NCBI GenBank assembly: GCA_940671915.1
Contig: CALNVZ010003429.1
Span: 21,098,607-21,162,606 of the forward strand
Origin: Paracentrotus lividus
Lineage: Eukaryota > Echinodermata > Echinoidea > Camarodonta > Echinidae
Direction of reading: 5' to 3'
DNA: 64,000 nt
Translations under genes and position numbers: made by a program
The notes under the pieces: generated by a model
Seen by the model: only the letters and a program-made list of their open reading frames with translations
What the model was told of the DNA's origin: nothing
Databases searched by the model: none
Shown: piece by piece, positions 1-11,744 of the stretch
How the letters are laid out: every line of letters starts with the position of its first letter
Numbering within the stretch: position 1 is the first letter of the stretch

Positions 1-646
1 AAGGGTAGAGGGGTGGGGTGAGAAAAGGAGTGTATACTAGATATTTATTTTGGCGCGTGTATGAGGAGAGAATTTTGTTTAGAGCTCGTTTTTCTTATTA
101 AGTTGTATGTCTCATAAAGAGAAAAGTCGTATGCAAATAAAGAAGCCGATTCGCCCGTGTATAATCTGTTCAGGAAAAAACATTGTTGAATTAGTGTTTT
201 AAGCTAGAACAACTTGCAAAATCAACCGCGCATCTACTATGTTGGTCGAAGTAATGTTGTTGCATGGCATTGCTTTCTCATACTAATTTTTAAAAAAAAT
301 GAAATGGTAACATCGAACACCCCTAGTAAATTTGCTTTAGTTGAAATCAAACCTTGTACCTTCTAGTGTAAGTCCCTGGTAAATTTACCTAGAGCTCAGC
401 CTGGCAAAAGTGGGGTATTATTTTTGATGTGCGTTGTGGGAAATTTTGAATATTTAGTTTTGTTTGGCCATTTCCGTGTTTCTGGTGGATGAAATTTCAC
501 TTAGAGGTTATTCTAGTGGGATATTGTATCTGGCAAGAAAAACCAATACCAATGATGAAATAATAAACAAATTAACTCACTTCGGGTAATGATTCATAAT
601 TTTTTTTTTCTTTTTTTTTTTTCCTCTCTCTCTCTCTTATACGCAG
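1..646 (+). other. NOL4 intron, no coding signal
   Basis: AT-rich sequence ending in a long T/CT polypyrimidine tract (600-646) that feeds the exon at 647. No conserved coding or RNA gene seen. Confidence 0.6.
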
Positions 647-850
647 ATGTTCGTCAGGTTATTCGTAGACGAAAACTTAGACCGAATGGTTCCGATTTCC
701 AAACAGCCCAAAGAAAAGATTCAGGCCATTATTGAGGCATGCTACCGACAGTTTCCGGAATTCCACGAAAGAGCCCGCAAGAGAATCCGAACCTACCTCA
801 AAAGCTGTCGACGCATGAAACGCCAAAGGGACCAAAATGGACTAGACTCG
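647..850 (+). CDS. NOL4: NOL4 exon a (basic conserved core)
   Basis: 68 codons, open from a CT-rich tract plus acgcag acceptor to a GTATGT donor. Contains [20 protein letters not shown] and the basic [16 protein letters not shown] segment. The ATG at 647 is probably an internal Met because it directly follows the acceptor. Confidence 0.92.
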
Positions 851-3104
851 GTATGTATGGGCAACCAAATTATCAGATCAATCGATTTCTCTTATGATAA
901 TGGCAAGAATATAAGTATAGCTTGGGAAATAATTATTATACCAAACCGTTGGAAACTTAGTAGGAAAGTTGTCTAATAATTATTTTCCAAGTTGTATCTT
1001 CTTAGAATTCTAATTTTAGTTCCAAAAAGGAAACTTGGTCTATTGTTGAAATATCAAACATGTTGCATTTATTGCTAAAAATGTTGACAGGAAGTTGTCA
1101 TGAGTTTCTTCTTCTTTATATAGCAGAAAGGGGGAAATAATGGTCAAATGAGAAAGCAAAATTCTTAGAAATTGTCCCATAGAAGTTAAGTTGTGAATTT
1201 TATAAATCAAGGATAAAGAATAAGATAAATTTGTGATTAAGGAGATAAAGATGCGAAGGAGGGGTGGGGGGGGGGGAGGAGGAAGTAGGAGATGTTGAAA
1301 ATAATGGAAAATTCTGACTATTATCCAAGAACTGAGATCTAAAATTAAAATACAAAAGTTCTTCATACATAGTAACACGAATATTTTTTTTCACACAATG
1401 AATTGGAAAAAACTTATTCTTGTTGTTCTTCCTCAACTTGTTGTTGGACATCCTCCAGTAGCTTGCTTGAAGTTTCGGTTTTAATGTACATTTAATGGCA
1501 GCACGTATAGTGTGTATTATAAGGATAAATTGGAGGGCGATAGAGCAAACATAAATGTAGTGCACAAATAATTCGCAGGAAAGGTCCCATAAAAGTTAAG
1601 TTGTTAATAGGAGCAGAATTCAATAATTGTGGTTTTTAAAAATATGGTAAAAATGATAAACTGTATATAAATATATCATTCTCGGATTTAAGATGCGTTA
1701 ATGGTGATTACCTATCCCTTTATCCATTTGGGAGAGTTGTTTTTCTTATAATTTTGGGGTTTTAAGGGCTCGTTACCACCCCCCCCCCCTTGGATCCGTG
1801 TGTGCTCTATAATGTTAACCTGCCATGATCTAAGTTCTGTCCAATTTAAATACGAATCTATTTCCAAGAAATAGATGAGGATGCCAATGAATTTGTATAT
1901 TCATGCTTATATCAATTATTTTATATCATTGATTTTTTTTTTGTGTGTGTTATTGCAACAAGGCCTCATGGAAGACCACCTATATTTGTAATAATGTGCC
2001 ACCCTATATGAAAATCATAAATATATAGATAAATAAATAAACAAATACTCATTACTCTTCTTTTCGTTATTCCTACCCCCTCCCCTCTAAGCAGTCGTTA
2101 CGGCCCACTCCGCCCCATCTAACATCAGCCCGAGCTGAGCACATTCTAGCAGCAGCATGCGAGAGTGAAAGTGAGAATGCAAAGAGACTACGTATGGAGC
2201 TCATGCAAGCTGGTCATACAGTCACACCAGTAGCTGCTACTGTAAGTATTTCTTTTCTAAAAATGAAATTATAAAAAGAAAAAGGGGAAAAAAAACTGAT
2301 ATACATGTAGGTCAGGTTTTGGCTCCCCCTAGCAAAATGGGACGAGCAAAATGATTTTTATGTGATCAGGAACTATTGGGTTACTTTACCAAAATATTGG
2401 GTTGTATGAACAAAAACAATAAAATAAATAAACAAACAAACAAACAAACAAAAACAACAACACACAAAAATGGATTAAGTAGGATCTTACTTGTACACTT
2501 TCTTTTGGATTCAATTCAATTTCATAATTTTTTTATTCCTTTTCCAGACGACGAAATTGAACAATCAAAATCGTATAACAATAACGCAATATATCACAAT
2601 ATCACATTCATATGAAATACATGAGCACATTTCCAGTAAAAGCGATTACTCGCTTTTTACCATATGACCCATTAACACGACACCACACTGAAGAGATAGG
2701 CTTGCTAGTAATTTAAAAAAAAAGGTTTGCTGACCGAAAATTACGTCAACCCAACCCATCCATATGAATGGATATATAATTCACGTTGTATCTTATAATT
2801 TAGTTTTGTAATTGGCATGAATACAAAACCATGCTCACTTGTTTTGCCCAGTACTGTTTACAAGTTGGATGAATCGAATCCCTATAAACCCTGATCCCCT
2901 TTAGTTGTTGTTTCATTATTTCATATATATATTGATTTACTATTTTTACCACTTGAAACCCTAAAATGTTCAAGCCTTTTGAATCCGAACTGGACTGAAT
3001 GAATGAAGCAATCGTATCAACTTAATCTTGTTTTGAATAACAGCAGCAGAAGGTGTGTGTTTGTTTGTTTGTTTTTTTTTTTATTTATTTATTTATTGAT
3101 TTAT

Positions 3105-3186
<82 letters not shown>

Positions 3187-5268
3187 TGAGAGAAATATTG
3201 TCATTTTGTCTTCTAGATAATATGTACATGATATACGCAATCTATTATTTGTGCTTTTTGAAGTCACATGATTTGTTTCTGAATTAATTTTGGAATCATT
3301 TCTTTATCTGCCAGATCTACAAAATGAATATGTTTAAATATTTCGTGTACTTTCTAAAAAAGAATCGAGTTAAAGAGTTCACTCTTGACAAATTTAATTT
3401 AGAGTGAATTTTGATTGAATTTGAAGTAAAAATGTGAATTTTCACTGAATGAAATGTACACATTATTATTCGAAATCCACTCTAATTTCACCCTTTTCTG
3501 GTTTTCATCCCTTCAAGAGTAGACATTCTTTTTTTTTCTTCTTCTTTTTTTTTTTTTGTAAGAGAGTAGACTGCCTTGATAAAATATTTCTTAATCAAAT
3601 ACCTGAGCAAATAAAACAAGACTTGTATTTAAAAATTCAAATCCTTTTTGCCTTTTTCAAATTTTCTTTGCAGAGTGAATCAGTACGTGTCGACCAACCA
3701 CAACATCGGGCCACGCCCCCTCACACTACGCCATCCAATCGGATGTCGACATACACGGACGAGCCCCCCGCGAAGATGACGGCACGCCCAGTTGACTATC
3801 GATTCAATGGGGTAGGAACGCACGACCCGTACTATGCTAGCATCGCCCCGCATCATACTGCGAACGTACTGCAGGCTACACAGCATGCTCAACTTACAAA
3901 TGGTAGGAGAACCACGCCCATTTACAGAAAAAACGCCCACTTTCATTAAGAAAAGACCACTTTCGTATGTTCTTTTTTGAAGATTTGTAAATATAATTTT
4001 CAGTTACATAACTATTTAGTACCGATCTGATTGTTTTATGACATATAATGTTTGTGTTAAAAAAAAAAAGCAAAGAATAAAAAATACAATTATTATTATT
4101 ATTATTCTCATTTTTTTGCTGCTTTTTGTCTTTAAATCATATTTTGTCTTCAATAAACTTTTAGTTTTTAGTATGCGCCCCTTTCTGCTCTCTCATTTAT
4201 TTCAGTTATCTTTTAAAAGTATTTCAAAAGATCGTAAGTTCATCACTGGTCCTTTTTAAGGAATAGTTCTTGAAGAGCAGATGAAAGAAAACATGTTGTG
4301 ATACATATCCACGTCGTTATGTTAAGTCCTTTTTAAAAGTAAGAAAACAACACTCCTTAATCCCTTGAGAAAAACACAAAATCAGAGGCCTGATATTCTT
4401 TCTGCCAAATATACCTCTTTTTTCTGCTGTCCTCTTTCTTCTCTTTTGTTTGAAAACTTTTAAATGCTTTTTCTTTCTTTTTTTGGCTTCATTAGCCTTC
4501 AGTAAATGACGGCGTTATGACGCATTCACACATTTTCGTGGTACTGTTCAGAATAATATTTTTTTTCGTATAGGGCCCGACTTTGAATAACATTTCCGAA
4601 TGGACTTTTATTTCTTAAGTTCATAAAGTTTTATTCTTGTATGGTTTTTATTGTGATATATTTGTAAGAAATTGAGAAATTACAGTTTTGGAGAGAATTT
4701 GTTTTATCTTTTAATTGATAATTACAATCGTAAAACAATATACCAACTTTATTGCAACCTTTTAGAAGCGATAGATTTGCATTTCTGAATTTATATTTTT
4801 AAACAATTTGTCAAGCCTTCGTTTCACAATATGCGTCGGAACATCATTACTAATTAGATGAAGCAAATGCTTAGAGATGTTAATATTTTCTCAGTAAATG
4901 ATAAAGTCATCTGCCGTTTTAACCAGTTTCTCAGCAAATATCGCTCAGGACATAATATAGAAGTTTGATCATGTTTGAATAAGGAGAAATTGCTTACGAA
5001 ATCAAACTCATGTTTTATCCATGCTCGTCATATAAACAGGGGTTGGCTGTATTCAATACAAACCGACTTTGCAGATATTTTCATGTCTTTCTCTGTTTCT
5101 TTTGAAGGACCAACAGACCTTAGTGTGAAGAAAATGACTTCGAAGACACAACTTAGCCAGACAGAGGTCTCCAACATACGACAACTCATCACAAGCTACC
5201 GGGAGTCGGCCGCCTTCCTTTACCGGTCAGCCGATGAACTTGAGCAAATGCTGCTACAACTCAACTAA
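647..5268 (+). CDS. NOL4: NOL4/NOL4L-like nucleolar protein, 3' portion (join 647-850, 2095-2241, 3674-3902, 5108-5268)
   Basis: Four exons encode the C-terminal part of a protein of the nucleolar protein 4 (NOL4/NOL4L) family; the 5' exons are outside the window. Exon 1 here carries the family hallmark region ([15 protein letters not shown], then a basic [18 protein letters not shown] stretch). Exon 2 encodes [18 protein letters not shown]. The last exon encodes [23 protein letters not shown] and [10 protein letters not shown] before TAA at 5266-5268. All junctions are GT/AG with compatible phases (0, 0, 1). Established: vertebrate NOL4 proteins are nuclear/nucleolar and brain-enriched, and their molecular role is poorly defined. 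The family match is by recognition of conserved blocks. NOL4 and NOL4L cannot be told apart here; an invertebrate would probably have a single pro-orthologue. Whether exons between 3902 and 5108 are alternatively used is not visible. Confidence 0.9.
2095..2241 (+). CDS. NOL4: NOL4 exon b
   Basis: 49 codons between an agcag acceptor and a GTAAGT donor: [36 protein letters not shown] and [10 protein letters not shown]. No usable start codon, so the exon is recognisable only as an internal one. Confidence 0.92.
3108..3183. repeat. Poly-T tract, 76 bp
   Basis: Uninterrupted T run within the NOL4 intron between exons b and c, preceded by TTTG/TTTA repeats. Could be a minus-strand retroposon tail or microsatellite expansion; its length is likely unstable. 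Confidence 0.9.
3674..3902 (+). CDS. NOL4: NOL4 exon c
   Basis: 229 bp from a tttgcag acceptor to an AATG|GTAGGA donor, leaving phase 1. Codes a Pro/His/Thr-rich, less conserved segment ([16 protein letters not shown] to HAQLTNG). The local GC is clearly higher than in the surrounding introns, which supports coding. Confidence 0.82.
5108..5268 (+). CDS. NOL4: NOL4 terminal exon
   Basis: Acceptor ttgaag; the phase fits exon c (G + GA gives Gly). Encodes [45 protein letters not shown] and LQLN-stop, the conserved C-terminus of the NOL4 family. Confidence 0.93.
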
Positions 5269-7461
5269 AAGACACAACTTCATCAAGTCACTCCAAATAA
5301 CATATTCCACATGTGACAGCGAAACCTGTCTATAACGGCCAAACAAATTTGTGTTCCTTGCAAAGAAGTGGCCGCTAAGACAAGTTTGACTTGATATAAA
5401 CATATAAGTGGTATATTTTGAGAACTGCATCGCTTGGAACTGTTTTTTATGATGTCGCACCAGAACCACTTATTCCACAAGACATCTTTACAGAGAAATT
5501 GTAAAACAACAAACAGAATAACATCGAGAAGGAATGCGAGTACAAAATGGTAACCGCTGTTAGCAGGTGACCCGTACAGATGTCGTTCTTGAACGAATGC
5601 TGCTACAACTCAATTGAGAGCAACTCAAAACATCAGCTATTCCACAGTAAATTATCTCAAAATAAAATTTGTTACGGTGGTATATTTTAATGCCATATCT
5701 GGAGCTGAATCAAGTATAAGCTTGATGTTTTTTCCATCAATCAGATTTCAATTTTGTAATAGAGAAGTTGTTCGCTTATGTTCTTTTGGGGGGTTTGTTT
5801 TACCTGGGAAAATTAGACTCAATCATTTCAATATTTGCAATGGATGAATTTGGAAAGAGTATTTTCAAAAGTTTTTCAAATCATGAAACTATAAAAGAGA
5901 AATAACAAATCTTGATCTATACATATACGTGCGCAAAATACGAAATAATGCCTCTAAGCACTTTACAAAATTATTTGTTTCATCCACATGTAAAATGTGC
6001 ACATACTCTCCCCATTTTACGAGTACACTACTCGAATACGAAATCTCAACAAAAATGATGTATTTTGCTCATGAAAATCATGTCAAACTAACTTGACACA
6101 TAAACCTATGTATGTCACACACTTAAGTTCTGACTTCTTTTTTCTTAATCAGTGACTTAAATTTGGTTAAATATGATTAATTATATTTGTTTTCGTGTTA
6201 TATTCTATATCTGAAGAATATGTCGTTTTTATTATAGTTATGATATAGTTACACTTGAATAAGGGATGAAAACTAGTACTTTTGAAGTTAGGTTCATAGT
6301 TTTGTTGTTTTGAACGTAGTGGTGAAGGACTTCACGACATAGAATCGTGCTATAAATATTTTTCTCACAACTCAGACAAAATGTGCAAATATAAATCAGT
6401 TTTATGTTGAAACAGCCAAGTGTTTTTGGCTCGTAAACATGTACATATTATTATACGGTTATCTCGTTCTCTTTCAATATTTCTAACTGAGATTTTTATA
6501 CTGTTGAATGTTGTTGTTGTTGTTTTTTTCTTTTCTGGGTTTTGACAAGGTTACATTTTGTTTCAGTTTCCTGTTTTTCTGTTTACAACTTTGGGTGTGC
6601 TTTTCATACGTGCAATATCATTTTGTTATAAATCTACAGAAGTTACCCAGATAAAATGGGTATACAACTATTATGATAACGTTTTAGCTCGTGCTAGCTC
6701 CTGAGAGTGGTTCACTTGTATAGTACTACTTGTGTCCAAATACAAGATATTTGGGTATAACTTTGATTGAAACACTTGAAGTATGATCTTTAAATTGTGT
6801 GATATTGTCACGTGTGGCTATGTGATGATAATAATTGTATTTTAAAAGTATACACTAGAGCACAATTGCACAGTGGACCGAAATGCATGAGTTGACGTTT
6901 TGAAAGTACTTTGAGTAATATATGTTGGTTTATATCTTCTTCTTTTTGTAAAAGAAGTCATAAAAGTACTATGAGAGGGAAGGGTTTTAGAAATTGAACA
7001 ATAAAAACATGATTATGATTGCCTTGCTATTTGGTACATTGCTTACCTAAACCGATTATGAATGGAGATGTTCTGCAATTTTTCTACTTTTTAATGAACG
7101 ATTAGTGAGAAAGTACATAATTATGTTGATTATGTACAATTAGGAGGGAAGAGCTGTTTGAGCTTTTAAACTTTATAAGTTACAAAGCTTTTATTTTTCT
7201 TAGATAGTTGTAGAAAGAGGATTCTCGGCAAACAAACTTTTGATTTGGGCCTTTTTTAAAAAGAATTATTGTTATTTTTACCTTCCACAATCGCTGTTGC
7301 TAGCCCTTTTGATTTATACAGGCTAAATATAAATTCATATGAATGTGTTTTAGTTGTTTTACTGTCACTAAACAGTTAGCTTTGATAGTTATATTCATTT
7401 ATGTGATCACGTTATCACAACTGTTCAATAAAAACAAAAATCATCATTATTAGAAAAAGTA

Positions 7462-7647
7462 CAATTGAAGATGCTAGTACTAGATGTTCCTATGTTATAG
7501 TGCAGTCAGACCGGCCAGACCGACCTCAAACCAACTACAATTAAATGAAAATTTCAAGATGGTTTGTTTGTTAGTTGGTTTGAGGTCGGTCTGGCCGGTC
7601 TGACTGCACTATAACATAGGAACATCTAGTACTAGCATCTTCAATTG
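7462..7647. repeat. Perfect inverted repeat, 76-bp arms, 34-bp loop
   Basis: Left arm 7462-7537 and right arm 7572-7647 are exact reverse complements by base-by-base reading. The arms are GC-richer than their surroundings (for example CCGGCCAGACCGACC). Its ends (CAATTG...CAATTG) are themselves palindromic. Most likely a foldback/MITE DNA element; no coding content. Confidence 0.93.
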
Positions 7648-7917
7648 GACAAGAAATTGGACTGATAGTTGCCATAAAACCACTCACAAATGCCTTGCCT
7701 TTAAGAATAAAGTTAAAAAGAAGATGTAATAATATATTTTAGATAAGATTTATTTTCTTGTTTATAGTTTATGTACGTCGTAATTGCGCTATTGTATGCG
7801 TTTATTTATTATTACCTCACTGTTATGAGTTTGTGCTATTAATTGAACTGAGTAAACAGTATCAAATTCACAAAAGATTATACCCGTCACATGACGTCAT
7901 CTTTAATATAATAACAT

Positions 7918-7980
7918 TTAGTTCTTATATAGCGCATTTTTCGCTGTTCGCAATACCAATGCGCTTTACACTTTTTAAAG
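7918..7980. repeat. Fragment of a dispersed repeat (TATATAGCGC type)
   Basis: TTATATAGCGCATTTT followed by AATGCGCTTTACACTTTT forms an imperfect inverted pair of a kind I associate with dispersed repeats in echinoderm genomes; a similar GATAAGCGCTATATAAG segment recurs at about 13778. Recognition from memory only. Confidence 0.45.
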
Positions 7981-9925
7981 TCAATAGTTTTCATTTTACC
8001 ATAGACTTTTATGTAAACCATTGATGGACAATGTGAATCTGTGTTAAAGTTACACCGCCTTTGTGGAATACAAATACATTAAAGCTTTTAACAACCCAGT
8101 TCACAAATGAATACATATTTTTGGGGATGTAATACATAAGTTCCTATTAAAATACTCAATAATTAGTACTATACGAATTTTTGTTGACTTTCCGATGTTT
8201 TACCATGGTATTATGACAACACTCTAGTGTACGTAGTCTCCATCTGGATGTCAAAATAAAGCAGGACAAATCTGACGTGTGCTTTTCTGCCGGTAACAAT
8301 ATTGTCAACCTTGCCCATATCCGTTCCACAGAATTGTTTGATCCGTTCTTGTAGAACTTCACCTATTTTTAGTGCCATGTTTGTTTGATTTGCCCAACAA
8401 AAAATCTGGTGTTTACGAAAGCAAATCTTGTCAAGGATGTATATTATAGTACTTGTTTTCCCTTTTATTTTATTTTTTTTTTCTTCAGGATTTTGACACG
8501 GTGTCGGTGCAATATTGTTTTTATTTATTTCGTTTTAGTTTGAGCCGCTTTTGCTGAAATCGTCTTAAATTATTTTATATTTTATTGACAGTCAGTATCA
8601 GCTTGTAACATAATCTTGCCTTGAAAGATTCGTTGTTTAGAACTGTAATCTTCCGGTACTCTCAAAAGTGATGATAAACATGTTGTTCTTTGGGGGTTAG
8701 TTGTATATTGTTTAGTTCATAACTTCATATACACTAGAGTAGATCCTTTACATAGATTTGCGATTTTACCAATAGTTATTTATGTTTTGTGTTGGGTTTG
8801 CAATATTATTTAGTTCTCTTTCTCTTGCAATGTTCATATTTTATGGTTCACAAATAGGGTTTTCTTTTTATCTATTTCTTATTGAACATTTTCTTCACGA
8901 CTGAAGTAAACAATGAGTTCAATAATTGGTCTATAACAGGGTCTCTTAATTTTAGTTTGTTGTATTATATGTGTTTGGGTTTTTTCCCCAATTTAATATT
9001 TAAACTGGTAGAGTTGCATTTTTAGCTGTTTTGAGAAACTTCAAATTGTGCTATTATTAATGATAATGTGTTTCATTACATACACTGTATAATTTCACAA
9101 AGCATTTGCACAATCTAGCATTTAATAGGAAATAATTAATATGGAATTCCACTCTATAGAGACAAACAAGTGAAAAAAATAAATAATTGTATTTGCAATG
9201 GAGAGAATATTAATGAAAATATCGAATACATTGCACAATTGTTTCTAGTTTTAGCCTTTTAAAGAAACATCTGTTGTAACTCGTTTATATTAACTCTTTG
9301 TACACTATCTTTTAAAGGTGTTCTTATTACTTGCTATTTATATGTGATAAAAGAGTAAACTACGGAGAGATTTTTCATAGAGATTTATCTTGTTAACATT
9401 GTTCAGTCAAGTTTTTAGTGTTTCAAAATTTTGACATGTTTTAGATATTTCCAGATGTTAGAAATTTTCATACTATCGGTGGCTCCCTTTCTGAGCATCT
9501 TTTTTGTCAAAACTTATTTATTTTGCACTTTGTCAACTGATAGACAAAAAAATACACAAAAATATTGCACAAAAAAATGACTTGTTTTGTCTGAGCATTT
9601 ATTGATTGACTCATTGATTATGCAGGTAGAGTTGTTGAGAAAATCAGTGTGCTGGAAAAATGAAAGCCAACTTTGCAAAGGTGCAAAATTATTACTTTTC
9701 AATAATGTATACATGTACTTACATGTACATCACTAAGAAGCAGATTTATTCCTTTATTGATTTTGTTAAGGTTCTGAAAGAAGAGCAATGGCATACGAAA
9801 GGATGTTTAAATTTCTGAAAAAAAGAAGGGAAAACAAATCCTTCATTATTGAGTAATTTACTGCAAAGTTGGGTTTTAGTCTTTGATAGACAATTTGTGT
9901 GAGCATGACTTTGTATTGCAGTTAT

Positions 9926-10285
9926 GCATACAAAGACTAAAATTTTTTTTTTTTTAAATGGTACAGTCAGGGAGAAAATAAATTAGGTATGAAATTAATT
10001 TTTGTGTGAAGACAAACCTATTGTTCTTTTAGGTCAATTTCGGTGGCTTATGTTCAAAACCTACCCAAAGGCATGGCAAGGCGTGCGCAAAATGGATTTT
10101 TAATCATTGTAGTAAACTAATCATATCTCAAGATCTACTGCACCAATGAGATGAAAAAAATTGCAGAAGAAGGCTCATTTCCCCTGCTTTATGAAAATAC
10201 CAAGCAATTACCAAGTGGTTACTAATCTTCATACAATAAAAAAATGTTTCCCTACTGTACCATTTTATTTGACACAGACTGTATA
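9926..10285 (-). mobile_element. Mariner/Tc1-like MITE, copy 1
   Basis: The right terminus (10257-10285) reads GTACCATTTTATTTGACACAGACTGTATA, the reverse complement of the left end of the element at 35495-35928. The left terminus is degraded around a T run followed by GGTACAGTCAGG. A shared internal segment includes ATTTTCATA/AATTGCAGAAGAA-like blocks. Non-coding. Confidence 0.65.
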
Positions 10286-10317
10286 ATATGAAGAAAAAAA
10301 AATGAGCAAGAAAATTG

Positions 10318-10395
10318 AATTCTATTGGGATTCAACCCAAGACCTCCCAATTGCTAGATAGGTGCTCTACTGACTGAGCTATGGCAAACCATATA
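10318..10395 (-). repeat. tRNA-derived remnant (SINE-head-like)
   Basis: On the minus strand it has an A-box-like TAGCTCAGTCAGTAGAGC and a B-box-like GGTTGAATCCC, about 40 bp apart, as in a tRNA. No convincing acceptor-stem pairing, so it is called a tRNA-derived element rather than a functional tRNA. Related sequences lie at 32405-32475 and 50970-51045. Confidence 0.55.
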
Positions 10396-11023
10396 TATGT
10401 CCTAGAAAACCCTTAACTTTCAAATTTCACACCTTGGTTGAGGGTGGCAAAAGTAGATAAACCTGTTGGAGACGAGGTGATTTGCTATAACACACATTTC
10501 CCACAGACCTCAGCCAGAGTATTCTTGGACTCAGACCTCAACTGGCGGGTTTTCGCTGGAAGACGTAGGACATAGTGTAGGATGTTAGCATATGAAAGGC
10601 ATTTTTATCAAAATAGCTTGAAACCCTTGTTTTTTATTTTCTTGATGCCCACCTAGACCATCCAGCAAATACCCTTTGTATGCAGTACTATAATGTACGC
10701 TGGGGTTTTGGGCTATTTTGCAGCATTTGTTCTTCCATATGCTTTCGTTCTAGATTATGTCCTACGTCTTTCAGCAAAAACCCTCTAATATCTTGCCAAA
10801 GAACATAGTGAAGGTATTCAAAATACATTATCCTTGCAGTTACCAAGTTCTGGACAGGCTCCTCCACTTTCTATGGTTACTTCAGCATAGGTAGATGATG
10901 GTCATTCCAAACGACCAGTTAAGTGGGCAAAAACAAAATATAAAATACATCTTTCTTTAAAATAATTCTCAATATGATATTACAGTAGTTCGAGTTCAAA
11001 GGTCACATACAACCAAGAGGACA

Positions 11024-11190
11024 TCATGATCCAAAGGTCAATATTTGTTTCTCTGAGGTATATTCACTCAAGGCTTTCTCCAGAGCATCGCGGTAATCCT
11101 CAATGTCGACCAGTCTGTGTTGGGGCGCCCTCAGTTGTCTAGATCCACCCCATCTGCAGAGTTGATTAAACATCTTTCGTGCTTCCTCGC
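11024..11190 (-). CDS. MECR: MECR exon 8 (C-terminus)
   Basis: ctag acceptor at 11192-11191. Encodes EEARKMFNQLCRWG, a DIEDYRDALEKAL block and SEKQILTFGS-stop (TGA at 11026-11024). Confidence 0.95.
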
Positions 11191-11652
11191 CTAGAAGGAT
11201 TTCAAAGAATGAAGAAAGTAGCAAAAACATTGTAAATATGAAAAACTGACAACTTAAATCCCCCCCCCCTCTCTCTCCCAGCACTATTTGTTTTTCTCAT
11301 TAAAAAAATTATATAACCTGTATTTAAGTTTATCCAATGTAGGCTACATAGCCTTCCTGTATCTCTCTCTAGTGGCCTCATGCAAGTTTTGGGGAACAAG
11401 TATAACATGTTGTTTCATATCTAGATATCTTTGTAAGTAAAGAAACATTTCAACACACGGCCCTATTAGAACAGTGGTCTTGTTAATGTGTGTCAATGTT
11501 CCGTGACCAGGTTTTGGAACGCATAGTGCATAGAGACGTGTTGGCCGTTATACTCGCTATAAAAGAACCTTGATATTGTTCCTCATTTCCTAGTCCCACA
11601 GCTATGGATTAAAGATGTACATGTATGTACATTCCTAGTTGCTTTGCAAATC

Positions 11653-11744
<92 letters not shown>

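Larger units (their letters stand above)
5269..11023 (+). other. NOL4 3' UTR and intergenic region
   Basis: No protein-coding exon was recognised in this AT-rich interval. The first part is presumably the NOL4 3' UTR; AATAAA-type candidates occur at about 7000 and 7428, but none can be singled out as the real poly(A) signal. It also holds a 76-bp hairpin (7462-7647), a mariner-type MITE (about 9926-10285) and a tRNA-like remnant (about 10318-10395). Confidence 0.55.

Noticed and set aside
3085-3267. ORF rich in Lys (minus strand)
   Set aside because: Translation of a poly-T tract; no coding support.
7462-7647. microRNA precursor
   Set aside because: Arms of 76 perfect pairs are too long and too perfect for a typical pre-miRNA; a foldback transposon is simpler. 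Kept only as a possible dsRNA source.
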